Positions 1-6,268 are shown, counted from the stretch's first letter. The stretch: 9,098 nt of DNA from Deltaproteobacteria bacterium (GCA_015233295.1 JADFYC010000136.1:1-9098), one strand, 5' to 3'. The notes: generated by a model not told the origin, from the sequence alone. Numbers and translations are program-made.

Positions 1-779
1 TCTTTGGCCAGAACTGAGACCATGTAGGTCCCGATTTTGTTAGCCGTGTCTCCATTAGCTGCGATCCGGTCCGCTCCGACGATCACCGCATCTACATACC
101 CGCATTTCATCACATGCCCGGCCATATTATCGGTGATGAGGGTGACGGGGATGTCATCACACGTCAGTTCAAAAGCAGTCAATCGAGCTCCCTGCAAAAA
201 AGGCCGAGTTTCATCTGCGATCACTTTGACTCTTTTGCCGGCTTCCACGGCCGCCCTAATTACGCCCAGAGCCGTCCCATAACCGCCTGTGGCCAATGCC
301 CCGGCATTACAGTGGGTCAGGATAGTCGCCCCATCATTGATCAAACTTTGCCCGTTGAAGCCCATCCGGCGGTTAGTATCGATGTCCTCAGCCAATATTT
401 TCAGGGACTCCGCCACCAGTGTCTGCTGCAACTCTTCAACGGTCTGGTGGGCATTATCCTGGCCCAGTTTCAACATTCGGTTGATAGCCCAACTCAGGTT
501 GACCGCGGTGGGTCGGCTCTGAACTAGGACACCGCCGATCTTCTTCAATTCTTTTAAAAAGACACTGGTCCCCTTGCACTTTATCCGCAAGGCACCCAAG
601 GCCATGCCCATGGCGGCGGCGCAACCGATGGCCGGAGCGCCCCGGATGACCAGGTTTTTTATGGCCCGGGCCACGTCATAGTGGCTGCGGCAAACGACGT
701 AACTGATTTTATGTGGCAAAATTCGCTGGTCAATCATGACCACATGATCATCTTTCCAGGATATGGTTTCGGGAGTCAT
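1..779 (-). CDS. mtnA: S-methyl-5-thioribose-1-phosphate isomerase MtnA, C-terminus cut by the window edge
   Basis: Cytosolic aldose-ketose isomerase of the methionine salvage pathway, converting 5-methylthioribose 1-phosphate to methylthioribulose 1-phosphate; the family is related to eIF-2B alpha subunits. I translated this frame by hand: 259 codons from the ATG at 779 are open to the left edge, so roughly the last quarter of a typical 340-350 residue protein is missing. Visible family signatures are RGAPAIGCAAAMG (residues 46-58), THCNAGALAT (155-164), DETRPFLQGARLTAFEL (189-205), ITDNMAG (215-221) and VGADRIAANGDTANKIGTY (234-252). Cys157 and Asp237 fit the catalytic Cys/Asp pair known from the Bacillus enzyme (Cys160, Asp240). 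A purine-rich GAGAG lies about 6 bases before the ATG. The gene follows the sulfur-relay genes after 161 bp. Being sulfur related, it may share their metabolic context, but co-transcription is not shown. Confidence 0.95.
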   Translation of the reverse strand, partial: MTPETISWKDDHVVMIDQRILPHKISYVVCRSHYDVARAIKNLVIRGAPAIGCAAAMGMALGALRIKCKGTSVFLKELKKIGGVLVQSRPTAVNLSWAINRMLKLGQDNAHQTVEELQQTLVAESLKILAEDIDTNRRMGFNGQSLINDGATILTHCNAGALATGGYGTALGVIRAAVEAGKRVKVIADETRPFLQGARLTAFELTCDDIPVTLITDNMAGHVMKCGYVDAVIVGADRIAANGDTANKIGTYMVSVLAK

Positions 780-940
780 TTTTTTCTCTCTTGGAATAAC
801 ATGTTGGTGTTTTGATAAAATGTTGCGGAAATGGTAAGTTTAGTTCTATGTGTATAGAACACGAGTTAGATTATTATTGAAGCATTGTCTGAACGCGATT
901 ACCTGAGTTGGCCCGAGTCCACCGGAAGATAATGGCGTTC
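780..940 (-). other. Leader region of mtnA with an 18-bp palindrome
   Basis: AT-rich spacer between the small DsrH-like gene and mtnA. It contains the perfect inverted repeat GTTCTAT-GTGT-ATAGAAC at 843-860, about 64 bases before the mtnA start. No T-run follows on either strand, so it does not look like an intrinsic terminator; an operator or RNA hairpin is possible. I found no convincing -35/-10 pair: the best -10-like hexamer, TATACA, lies inside the palindrome. No ORF in this stretch is supported. Confidence 0.35.
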
Positions 941-1114
941 TTACCACCAACTGTAGACTTTGTCGCTTTCGAAAATAATGTCCACTAAACGGTCGTAATC
1001 GGGTTGCGGTTCATAGAGCTTAAATTCAATGTTTTCGCCTTGTAAAGATATTTGGGATACCAGGGTCTTAGTCACTTCATCCGGTTCGGTCTTAAATATA
1101 TGAAGTATCTTCAT
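941..1114 (-). CDS. Very short DsrH/TusB-like sulfur-relay protein (57 aa)
   Basis: I found this gene by reading the minus strand: ATG at 1114, stop TAA at 941-943. A perfect AGGAGG Shine-Dalgarno sequence (1126-1121) sits six bases before the ATG, which fixes the start. The product begins MKILHIFKTEPDEVTKTL and ends DYDRLVDIIFESDKVYSWW. As the third gene after DsrE- and DsrF-like genes, it occupies the dsrH/tusB position. The C-terminal pattern (Tyr-x-x-[F/L]-V, then an end in Trp) resembles TusB/DsrH. It is much shorter than the usual ~95 residues and has no cysteine, so it lacks the Cys20 reported for Allochromatium DsrH. It could be a structural third subunit of the complex. That the gene is real is likely; the family assignment is moderate and rests on position plus end similarity. 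Confidence 0.75.
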   Translation of the reverse strand: MKILHIFKTEPDEVTKTLVSQISLQGENIEFKLYEPQPDYDRLVDIIFESDKVYSWW

Positions 1115-1120
1115 CCCATT

Positions 1121-1199
1121 CCTCCTGAAACAGCCGTTGGTTACGGGTTGCGTGTTTTTGGTTACGGGTTGCGTGTTACGGGTTACATGTTTTCAGGAG
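1121..1199 (-). promoter_or_regulatory. Strong ribosome binding site with a possible anti-Shine-Dalgarno pairing
   Basis: AGGAGG at 1126-1121 is the ribosome site of the 57-aa gene. In the minus-strand transcript an upstream CTCCTGAAAACA (from 1199 to 1188) can pair with TGTTTCAGGAG (1132 to 1122): 11 base pairs with one bulged A, closing a loop of about 55 bases made mostly of 7-base repeats. This would hide most of the Shine-Dalgarno sequence. The complementarity is seen in the sequence; the regulatory effect is inference. Confidence 0.4.
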
Positions 1200-1305
1200 T
1201 TAATAATTTTATTAAGCTAAAGGCTCAGGATATAGAGCGGCCGGCTCATCCTCCTCAATCCGGTGATTACCTACAACTCGCAACACGTAACCCGCAACTC
1301 GAAAC
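1140..1305. repeat. Inverted pair of period-7 GTTNNNN arrays (element 1)
   Basis: The left arm on the plus strand is eight heptamers in exact register from 1140 to 1195: GTTACGG, GTTGCGT, GTTTTTG, GTTACGG, GTTGCGT, GTTACGG, GTTACAT, GTTTTCA. It includes a 17-bp direct repeat, GTTACGGGTTGCGTGTT, at 1140 and 1161. The right arm is the same kind of array on the minus strand, with AAC ends at 1277, 1284, 1291, 1298 and 1305, reading GTTTCGA, GTTGCGG, GTTACGT, GTTGCGA, GTTGTAG and a weaker GTAATCA. The arms face each other across about 68 bp that contain a TTAATA-ATTT-TATTAA hairpin. Segments 1161-1180 and 1279-1298 are complementary at 17 of 20 positions, so the element could fold into a long hairpin. 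It fills the gap between the DsrF-like stop codon and the ribosome site of the 57-aa gene. There is no ORF of its own and no transposase. Confidence 0.85.
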
Positions 1306-1306
1306 A

Positions 1307-1609
1307 TCAAAACGGCACGACCAGGTCATATTCCGAGAGCTTTTTGGCCAGATCCTTCAATTCCAGGTACTTCATTTTGTATCGTTCGGCGTTTACCGGG
1401 ACGTTGGTATACACCTCTCCTTCGAGTTCTTCCAGCATCTCCAGGTTTTCTTTGAACCCCTGCTCTTTGTCCGGTTTCATTTTTATTTCGGTGTTAATGA
1501 AGCAGCAGGCAACCCAAAGATTCTCGACGCCCAAACCTAGCGTGGACCGAAGTCCCTCCCATTGGTCTCTCTCTTCCCGAACCAGTAAGATGACTTTTTC
1601 TGCCCTCAT
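1307..1609 (-). CDS. DsrF/TusC-like sulfur-relay protein
   Basis: A 100-residue cytosolic protein of the DsrE/F-like fold. In known systems DsrF/TusC is a subunit of the DsrEFH/TusBCD hexamer that passes persulfide sulfur to DsrC/TusE. Visible support: an N-terminal beta strand EKVILLVRE (residues 4-12), the EGL segment followed by a hydrophobic strand (EGLRSTLGLG at 18-27, then LWVACCFIN at 31-39), and a C-terminus LSEYDLVVPF that mirrors the LANYDVILRF ending of E. coli TusC as I recall it. It is a little shorter than TusC (about 118). Cys35-Cys36 is a vicinal pair, not a known catalytic feature of this subunit. The ATG lies 8 bases after the DsrE-like stop, preceded by GGGGGAG, so the two are co-transcribed. 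The stop codon touches repeat element 1. The best alternative is a generic DsrE-family protein of unknown partner. Confidence 0.85.
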   Translation of the reverse strand: MRAEKVILLVREERDQWEGLRSTLGLGVENLWVACCFINTEIKMKPDKEQGFKENLEMLEELEGEVYTNVPVNAERYKMKYLELKDLAKKLSEYDLVVPF

Positions 1610-1617
1610 GTCTCCCC

Positions 1618-1926
1618 CTAAAAAACCACATAGCGGTCACAGTCTTCAATCAGCATCCCATGTCTGGCCTGAGAGGCGTAGCCTTTTTCGTCGATTCCCG
1701 GGATAGGTTTTTTGGGTAGTCCAAAGGCTTCGAAATTAACGTTGCATAGCGTCATTTCCGCTAATCCTTCAAGTTCTTTGAAACGAGGGTCTTGGGTTAA
1801 CCTGACTCCAAAGTTGGTGAAGAAAATGATAACCTTTTTCCCCTTGGCCGAGGCGGCCTTAGTCAAGTTAATGATATCCGAAAGATGTTCATCTGACGAG
1901 ACAAAAATGCCGAGAGTCTCTTTCAT
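1618..1926 (-). CDS. DsrE/TusD-like sulfur-relay protein
   Basis: A 102-residue cytosolic DsrE-family protein, first gene of the three-gene E-F-H-like set. In the family the conserved Cys of this subunit carries the persulfide. Here a strand-helix-strand start (TLGIFVSSDEHLSDIINLTK at 4-23, KKVIIFFTNFGVRL at 30-43) is followed by Cys61 in EMTLCNVNFEAFGL. This fits the position of the active Cys in TusD (LNIC-x-x-A), although the residues after it differ. The C-terminus, EDCDRYVVF, closely resembles the CDRVVQF ending of TusD. Sulfur transfer is inferred from family and order. The ATG at 1926 has AGGACAG about 8 bases upstream, preceded by a 140-bp gap with a palindrome. No dsrC/tusE, dsrAB or tRNA thiolase (mnmA) gene is in the window, so the sulfur acceptor cannot be named. 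Confidence 0.88.
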   Translation of the reverse strand: MKETLGIFVSSDEHLSDIINLTKAASAKGKKVIIFFTNFGVRLTQDPRFKELEGLAEMTLCNVNFEAFGLPKKPIPGIDEKGYASQARHGMLIEDCDRYVVF

Positions 1927-1967
1927 AGATTCTGTCCTGTGTCACTTAGGGTATTACTCCGCGGTTT

Positions 1968-1979
1968 AATTGGCCAATT
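1968..1979. promoter_or_regulatory. Perfect 12-bp palindrome upstream of the sulfur-relay operon
   Basis: AATTGGCCAATT is exactly self-complementary and is centred about 47 bases before the DsrE-like start codon. This is a plausible place for an operator overlapping a promoter. Its TTGGCC half with TAATAC (minus strand, 1956-1951) gives only a 15-base spacer, so a sigma-70 promoter is weakly supported. The palindrome is directly seen; function is a guess. Confidence 0.25.
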
Positions 1980-2066
1980 TAGTCAGCCGTGTTTTCGGAG
2001 CCTGATGACTGAGACAATGACTGGCCCCGGCCTGCGGTGGGGATATCGAAAGACCTACCATCCGGC

Positions 2067-3782
2067 CTAAGAGGTTAGTTCCGATTCTGTCCGGGTTTGG
2101 TTCCGGCCGCCGCGTTTTGCCAAAAGCATGGCGTTGTCTGCCCGACTGATGATGTCATCCGAGGTGTCATGAGGTCGCAATGAGGCCACTCCCAGGCTGA
2201 TCGTCACGGGGATCCGTTCCCGGCCAAAATTAAACTCAATCATAGACACCATCTTACGTAGCTTTTCAGCCACTAGGTGGGCTCGTTCCAGGGTATTTTC
2301 GGGAAGAATAATAAAGAATTCTTCTCCCCCGAACCGGGCAAAGAAGTCTTCCGTCCTAATGTTTTCTTTGACCACCTCGGCCAGTCCCTGCAATACCTGG
2401 TCGCCGTTAAGATGGCCACATCTATCATTGATGGCCTTAAAATGATCCACATCGAACATGACGAAAGAACATGGCCGGTTGTAGCGCTGGAATCGACTGA
2501 CTTCTTCTCTGATGCGGCGGTTTAAGGCCCGCCGATTGTGAATTTGGGTCAGATCGTCTATTTCGGCCCGTTCTTCGGCCATAGCCACCTGTTCCTTGAC
2601 TGTGACCAGGTTTGATTGCAATTGCGCCACCCGCTCTTCCATATCTTTAAATCGGTTTTTTTCTAACTTTCGTCTTTCCCTGACCGCACCTCGGATCAAA
2701 TCCAGCCGTTTAATGGCTGATGCTTTCAATTCCGTCAAACTCATTTTTTGGTCAAAAGAATCGCGGATAATTTCCACTTCATCCCTGATCTTCTGATCAA
2801 GCGCCAAACCTGTCTTAAAAGCTCCCCGTTCTTTATCCATCAATTCGCCCAGGAATTCCTCTTCCATGGCCATCATCTGATTGGCGATTTCAAAGATAGC
2901 TTTGGTGGTTTCTTCTCTCTCGGCGATGATCAGTTTGATATATTCTTTGATAATTTTGGTAGTGGATTCTTTGTACCGGGCCAAGTGCTGAAGTTTGAAA
3001 TCAGCGGCTAACTCTGAAATCAACTCGCTTAGGTCACTGTTAAACTGGGACTCGCTGTCGAGAAAGAGCTGCCGGGTTAATCCGAGCAGTAAATTTTGAA
3101 ATTCTTCAGTCAGGCTGGTTAGGGTAAACCCATAACCGGTAACATCGCCACTCGTGACGGCTTCGGCCAGGTCAACAAATTTCAGACTGTAACCATATCC
3201 TCCATCACTCAGGTCTTCCTTCGTGTCAACCGTGACCATTCGTTTAACGGTTTTCTCGCCAGGAGGGGTAAACGCAATGATTATCATCTCGTGTTCCATA
3301 AGCCGGACGTCCGTGATGACAACACATCCGGTGTCACTCACCTCCGTGACCACCGCGTCAACAAAGGCCGCTTCGGAACTATCCTCTTTTGTCCTGGATC
3401 CTCTGAACAGAAGGGCCGAGATGGCCTCTTTTGCATCCGGGCGGATTTGTGAGCCGGGAGTTAATTCCGAGACCGCCGTGGGATAGGCCAAAAAAAGAAT
3501 GGAAGTAGGATTCAGCGACACACTGAGGATCCGGCTTTTGAACCACAGAGCTTTGGCTCCATCCGAATATTTAACCGCGTAAGTTTTGCTCCCGGCCAGG
3601 GAAGTAATCGGCGTTCCTTTGATGGTTGGCAACTCCAGGGCCAAGAAGGCGCCCGCCTTGGCCCCCAGAATAGTAGACTGTGCCTGGATATTGCCGCCGT
3701 CCCGTCCCAGGGTCTCCAAGACTATCGTTGCTCCTAAAATAGGAATAAAGGCGAATTTCTTTGTCGATGCTTGGCCGGCCAT
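2067..3782 (-). CDS. YcgR/PilZ-like, coiled-coil, GGDEF diguanylate cyclase
   Basis: A 571-residue, probably cytosolic c-di-GMP protein with no signal peptide or membrane segment. Residues ~35-115 resemble the YcgR N-terminal (PilZN) fold, including the typical ILFLAYPTAVSEL strand (95-107). Residues ~112-205 look like a degenerate PilZ domain: Arg114 stands alone instead of a full RxxxR, and EVSDTG (147-152) takes the place of D/NxSxxG. Residues ~220-405 are mostly charged helix, probably coiled coil. The GGDEF domain spans ~408-560, with FDVDHFK (443-449; Asp444 as metal ligand), GGEEF (485-489) and an I-site RTED (476-479) exactly five residues before it. Catalysis (two GTP to c-di-GMP) and product inhibition are therefore expected. 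The ATG at 3782 has AAGGA 11 bases upstream. The gene stands alone, 140-170 bp from each neighbour. Family and active site are certain; the PilZ reading is moderate. Confidence 0.93.
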   Translation of the reverse strand: MAGQASTKKFAFIPILGATIVLETLGRDGGNIQAQSTILGAKAGAFLALELPTIKGTPITSLAGSKTYAVKYSDGAKALWFKSRILSVSLNPTSILFLAYPTAVSELTPGSQIRPDAKEAISALLFRGSRTKEDSSEAAFVDAVVTEVSDTGCVVITDVRLMEHEMIIIAFTPPGEKTVKRMVTVDTKEDLSDGGYGYSLKFVDLAEAVTSGDVTGYGFTLTSLTEEFQNLLLGLTRQLFLDSESQFNSDLSELISELAADFKLQHLARYKESTTKIIKEYIKLIIAEREETTKAIFEIANQMMAMEEEFLGELMDKERGAFKTGLALDQKIRDEVEIIRDSFDQKMSLTELKASAIKRLDLIRGAVRERRKLEKNRFKDMEERVAQLQSNLVTVKEQVAMAEERAEIDDLTQIHNRRALNRRIREEVSRFQRYNRPCSFVMFDVDHFKAINDRCGHLNGDQVLQGLAEVVKENIRTEDFFARFGGEEFFIILPENTLERAHLVAEKLRKMVSMIEFNFGRERIPVTISLGVASLRPHDTSDDIISRADNAMLLAKRGGRNQTRTESELTS

Positions 3783-3950
3783 AACTTGATCAATCCTTAG
3801 AGGTAATTAATTTATATAAGCTATCATTAATGGCCAGGTTCGTCAATATCCCTGTTATAAAATCGGCAGGTATCAGTGTTGCTGAGGGCGGATAGACTCC
3901 TGTCGGGTAGTTTTGGAATAGGTTTGGCCGAGTCAATCATTATTTTGCTG
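3783..3950 (-). promoter_or_regulatory. Spacer carrying the likely promoter of the GGDEF gene
   Basis: This gap lies between the Agl23-type gene and the GGDEF gene. Minus-strand candidates are a -10-like TATAAC (3859-3854) with a poor -35 GCAACA 17 bases upstream, and a good -35-like TTGACG (3846-3841) with a weak TAGCTT 17 bases downstream. Neither pair is convincing alone. A 37-codon open frame from 3939 to 3827 has no family features and was not called. No clear hairpin plus T-run terminator follows the upstream gene. Confidence 0.25.
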
Positions 3951-6134
3951 CTATTTGACCGTAGGCGGGATTGGCCCTGGAGAAGAGGTGGATGGTTTGG
4001 GCTGATTCCCATCGCGTTTGATGTATACCTCAAATTCATGACGTAGCGGCCAAGTGGCCAAATCGATGCCCGGGTAATGACGATTGACGATAACCTGCCA
4101 CAAAAAACGTCTGGTCTCCGGGTCGGTTAACGCCTGATAGATCCGGGTAGCGTTTAAATCGAAGTAGCCTTGATGGGGCCACCAGACTAAATTGTAGGTC
4201 TTTTTGTCATATTCCGGGGTCATGTGTGGCCGCACCTGATCATAGTTCTTTGACCCCACAATGACCACCGGCATTTTGAAAATGTCCGGGGAGGGTTTGG
4301 CGGTGTAGAAATGGTTATTAGGATACAGCCGCATGTACCAGTGTAAAGGCCAGGTCGTGTCATCATCATAGGCCACGGCGATATTGCGCCCGCCTACGGT
4401 GCGCCGGCTGATAGAATCTATCTCTTTTAGGACCCGTTTGATGTCGGGTGTCCCGTCGGCGTAGCCCATGAATTCGGTGGCCAGGTCATAATTAACGTAG
4501 TTGAGCATCCAACTGTACCGGAGAGTCAGCCCAGTCAGTAGGATAAGCAGGCCGACAAAGACCACCCGGCCCCTCATTTTCTGATTACCTTGGGGAATAT
4601 ATTTGATGATTAAACCCAAAATAATGACGGCGATGATGAGATCCCGAACCCAGCGGTTGGTCGCATAGAGAGAGGCGATATCCAGTCCCTGAAATGGAAG
4701 AATCAGCATCAGGTCGAATAAAGCCGCGGCTAACAAGACTATGAGAACCAGACGCGTCGTCGTCTCTCGATTCCATGCCGCCTGCCAATCCTGACGGTTA
4801 AACCAATCGCCTAACCACCAGGCGCCGAATAGGCTCATGGGTAACGTAATATGCACCGATAGCCATGGCATCTTTTCCCCGGCCAGAGTGTAAGCCGGCC
4901 AACTGGCCAACATCCACCAGCCAAGGAACAAAAGGAAGTATTGTTGGTTTTCTGAAAAACCGGTTTTTAAAATATTTTTTTTAATCACCGCCGTCAGACC
5001 GGCCAAACTCAATATTGCCGGTAGGAACTCATAGATCGCCACTAACATGAAATAATAATAACCCGGCTGCGACCCGCGAGCAACACGATGTTGGCTCAAC
5101 CAATATCCCAAGCTGCCCACCAGTCCGGTAAATATTCCTCTGGGGAAGTTGGTGAAGCAGGTGGTAAACAATACGATCAAGACAGACCAGAAAAGAAACA
5201 TGCACCCGGCCCAGTGCCGAAGCGGCAAAAGGGTGCCGACGTTATTTTGGTTAGACCGGCGAACTGGGTTAAACCAGACCACGGCCAGGGCCACGCTCAT
5301 GGCGGTATTGATACCAATCAGGATACTCGAATGGCGCATCCCGATGGGAGAGGTGTAGTCCAACTGGTCCCAACCCAGCAGGGTATGTCCTAACGGTGTT
5401 AAAAAAGGCGCCACCAGAGTGAGCATTAGTATGGCCAGGTCCAGATAAATGCTTTCCCGGATGCTCTCCCGATGGCGATAGGCGCGCCAACAGGCCAAGC
5501 CCACAAAAAAACCACCAAAGATGGCCCCATAAATAAAGCTGACCTCTTTGGCGGAAAAGCTGAAGGTCATCCCCAAGATCATCAGGTAAAGCCACCGCAC
5601 TTTTCGAGTGTCCAGGTACCGGAAAGCTCCCCAAGCCCACAACAGAACGAAAAGCATCAGATAGGCTTCGTTACGGATATAACGGCTGTAAAAAAGTACG
5701 CCGGGACTTATCGTGAGCAAGATGCCGGCGAGTAAGGCGCCCAGCCGGCCGATATACCGACGTAAACGCCAGGTGACGACTAAGGCTGCCAGGCTCAAGA
5801 CGGCGGGGGCTAACCGGGCCGTAAAGTCGGTGTCTCCAAATAGATAATAAACGGCGCAATTGAGGTGGAATAGAAAAGGCCCGTGCATCATCGGGTCATG
5901 GACAAAAATCCCCTTCTTGAATAGCTCATAAGAATAATAAGCATGGAGACTTTCGTCATGGCTCATGGCCCGGTCGCCCAGGCCGTAAAAGCGGAGGCAG
6001 GTAGCCAGAAAGAGCAGGATCACCCACGCAGCGGTCTCGGCAGTGACGGGAATCTTTCTTACCGCCGGAAACCGACTCCAGGGGGATGACGTCGCGGCTA
6101 TCGGTGATTCAGTCTGTCCGGAAGTGGTGACCAT
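3951..6134 (-). CDS. Agl23/TIGR03663-family multi-pass membrane glycosyltransferase-like protein
   Basis: A 727-residue inner-membrane protein of the GT39-like GT-C superfamily. The family, also named 'flippase activity-associated protein Agl23', is linked to surface-glycan or N-glycan assembly; the exact substrate is unknown. Evidence: one transmembrane segment (~36-47), then the loop motif FYGLGDRAMSHDESLHAYYS (49-68) with the acidic pair Asp60-Glu61 typical of GT-C catalytic loops. Next come FVHDPMMHGPFLFH (77-90) and YSRYIRNEAY (149-158), about a dozen hydrophobic stretches up to about residue 540, and a soluble C-terminal domain with TTWPLHWYMR (593-602). A Pro/Ser-rich tail ends the protein. 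I chose ATG 6134; an in-frame TTG at 6152 would add six residues, but it lies inside repeat element 2. No Shine-Dalgarno sequence precedes either start. No glycosyltransferase cluster is next to it; only the upstream thioesterase and the downstream GGDEF gene flank it. Confidence 0.85.
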   Translation of the reverse strand: MVTTSGQTESPIAATSSPWSRFPAVRKIPVTAETAAWVILLFLATCLRFYGLGDRAMSHDESLHAYYSYELFKKGIFVHDPMMHGPFLFHLNCAVYYLFGDTDFTARLAPAVLSLAALVVTWRLRRYIGRLGALLAGILLTISPGVLFYSRYIRNEAYLMLFVLLWAWGAFRYLDTRKVRWLYLMILGMTFSFSAKEVSFIYGAIFGGFFVGLACWRAYRHRESIRESIYLDLAILMLTLVAPFLTPLGHTLLGWDQLDYTSPIGMRHSSILIGINTAMSVALAVVWFNPVRRSNQNNVGTLLPLRHWAGCMFLFWSVLIVLFTTCFTNFPRGIFTGLVGSLGYWLSQHRVARGSQPGYYYFMLVAIYEFLPAILSLAGLTAVIKKNILKTGFSENQQYFLLFLGWWMLASWPAYTLAGEKMPWLSVHITLPMSLFGAWWLGDWFNRQDWQAAWNRETTTRLVLIVLLAAALFDLMLILPFQGLDIASLYATNRWVRDLIIAVIILGLIIKYIPQGNQKMRGRVVFVGLLILLTGLTLRYSWMLNYVNYDLATEFMGYADGTPDIKRVLKEIDSISRRTVGGRNIAVAYDDDTTWPLHWYMRLYPNNHFYTAKPSPDIFKMPVVIVGSKNYDQVRPHMTPEYDKKTYNLVWWPHQGYFDLNATRIYQALTDPETRRFLWQVIVNRHYPGIDLATWPLRHEFEVYIKRDGNQPKPSTSSPGPIPPTVK

Positions 6135-6138
6135 AACT

Positions 6139-6268
6139 GTTGCGGGTTCCAAGTTGCGGGTTCCGAGTCTGGGCCATTAAGTTATACTCGACACGGCGGT
6201 AATTAACGCTTTCGAGAGCACCTGTTGGGTTGCCTTCAACGACCAACAAGTAACCAGTAACGAGCAAC
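6139..6268. repeat. Inverted pair of period-7 GTTNNNN arrays (element 2)
   Basis: Same design as the element at 1140-1305. The plus-strand arm 6139-6173 reads GTTGCGG, GTTCCAA, GTTGCGG, GTTCCGA, and a degenerate GTCTGGG. The minus-strand arm 6268-6234 reads GTTGCTC, GTTACTG, GTTACTT, GTTGGTC, GTTGAAG, in exact 7-base register. A 60-bp unique middle separates them, and its sequence is not like that of element 1. Unlike in element 1, the two arms share little beyond the GTT/AAC register and would pair poorly. A small hairpin, TGTTGG (6223-6228) with CCAACA (6243-6248), overlaps the right arm. The element lies between the thioesterase stop and the Agl23-type gene, ending 4 bases before that ATG. 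Confidence 0.8.

Noticed and set aside
1..779. Translation initiation factor eIF-2B alpha-like protein
   Set aside because: The Cys157/Asp237 pair and the RGAPAIG and GADRIAANGDTANKIGT motifs point to the isomerase MtnA.
1140..1305. CRISPR-like array
   Set aside because: The units are 7 bases with no unique spacers between them and occur on both strands in inverted arrangement; no cas genes are present.
1052..1540. Plus-strand open frame of 162 codons covering repeat element 1
   Set aside because: It runs antisense through the repeat arms and the DsrF-like gene; 7-base repeats merely fail to make stops in that frame. The product has no family features.
1927..2066. Intrinsic terminator after the GGDEF gene
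   Set aside because: GC-rich pieces are present, but I found no stable stem followed by a T-run on the minus strand; only a palindrome at 1968-1979 and a short direct repeat (ATGACTG) stand out.
3827..4039. Small minus-strand open frame overlapping the end of the Agl23-type gene
   Set aside because: It lies partly in another frame of a well-supported gene, has no ribosome site, and its product has no recognisable features.
5088..5393. Plus-strand open frames opposite the Agl23-type gene
   Set aside because: These are shadows of the long membrane protein gene, which has clear family motifs.
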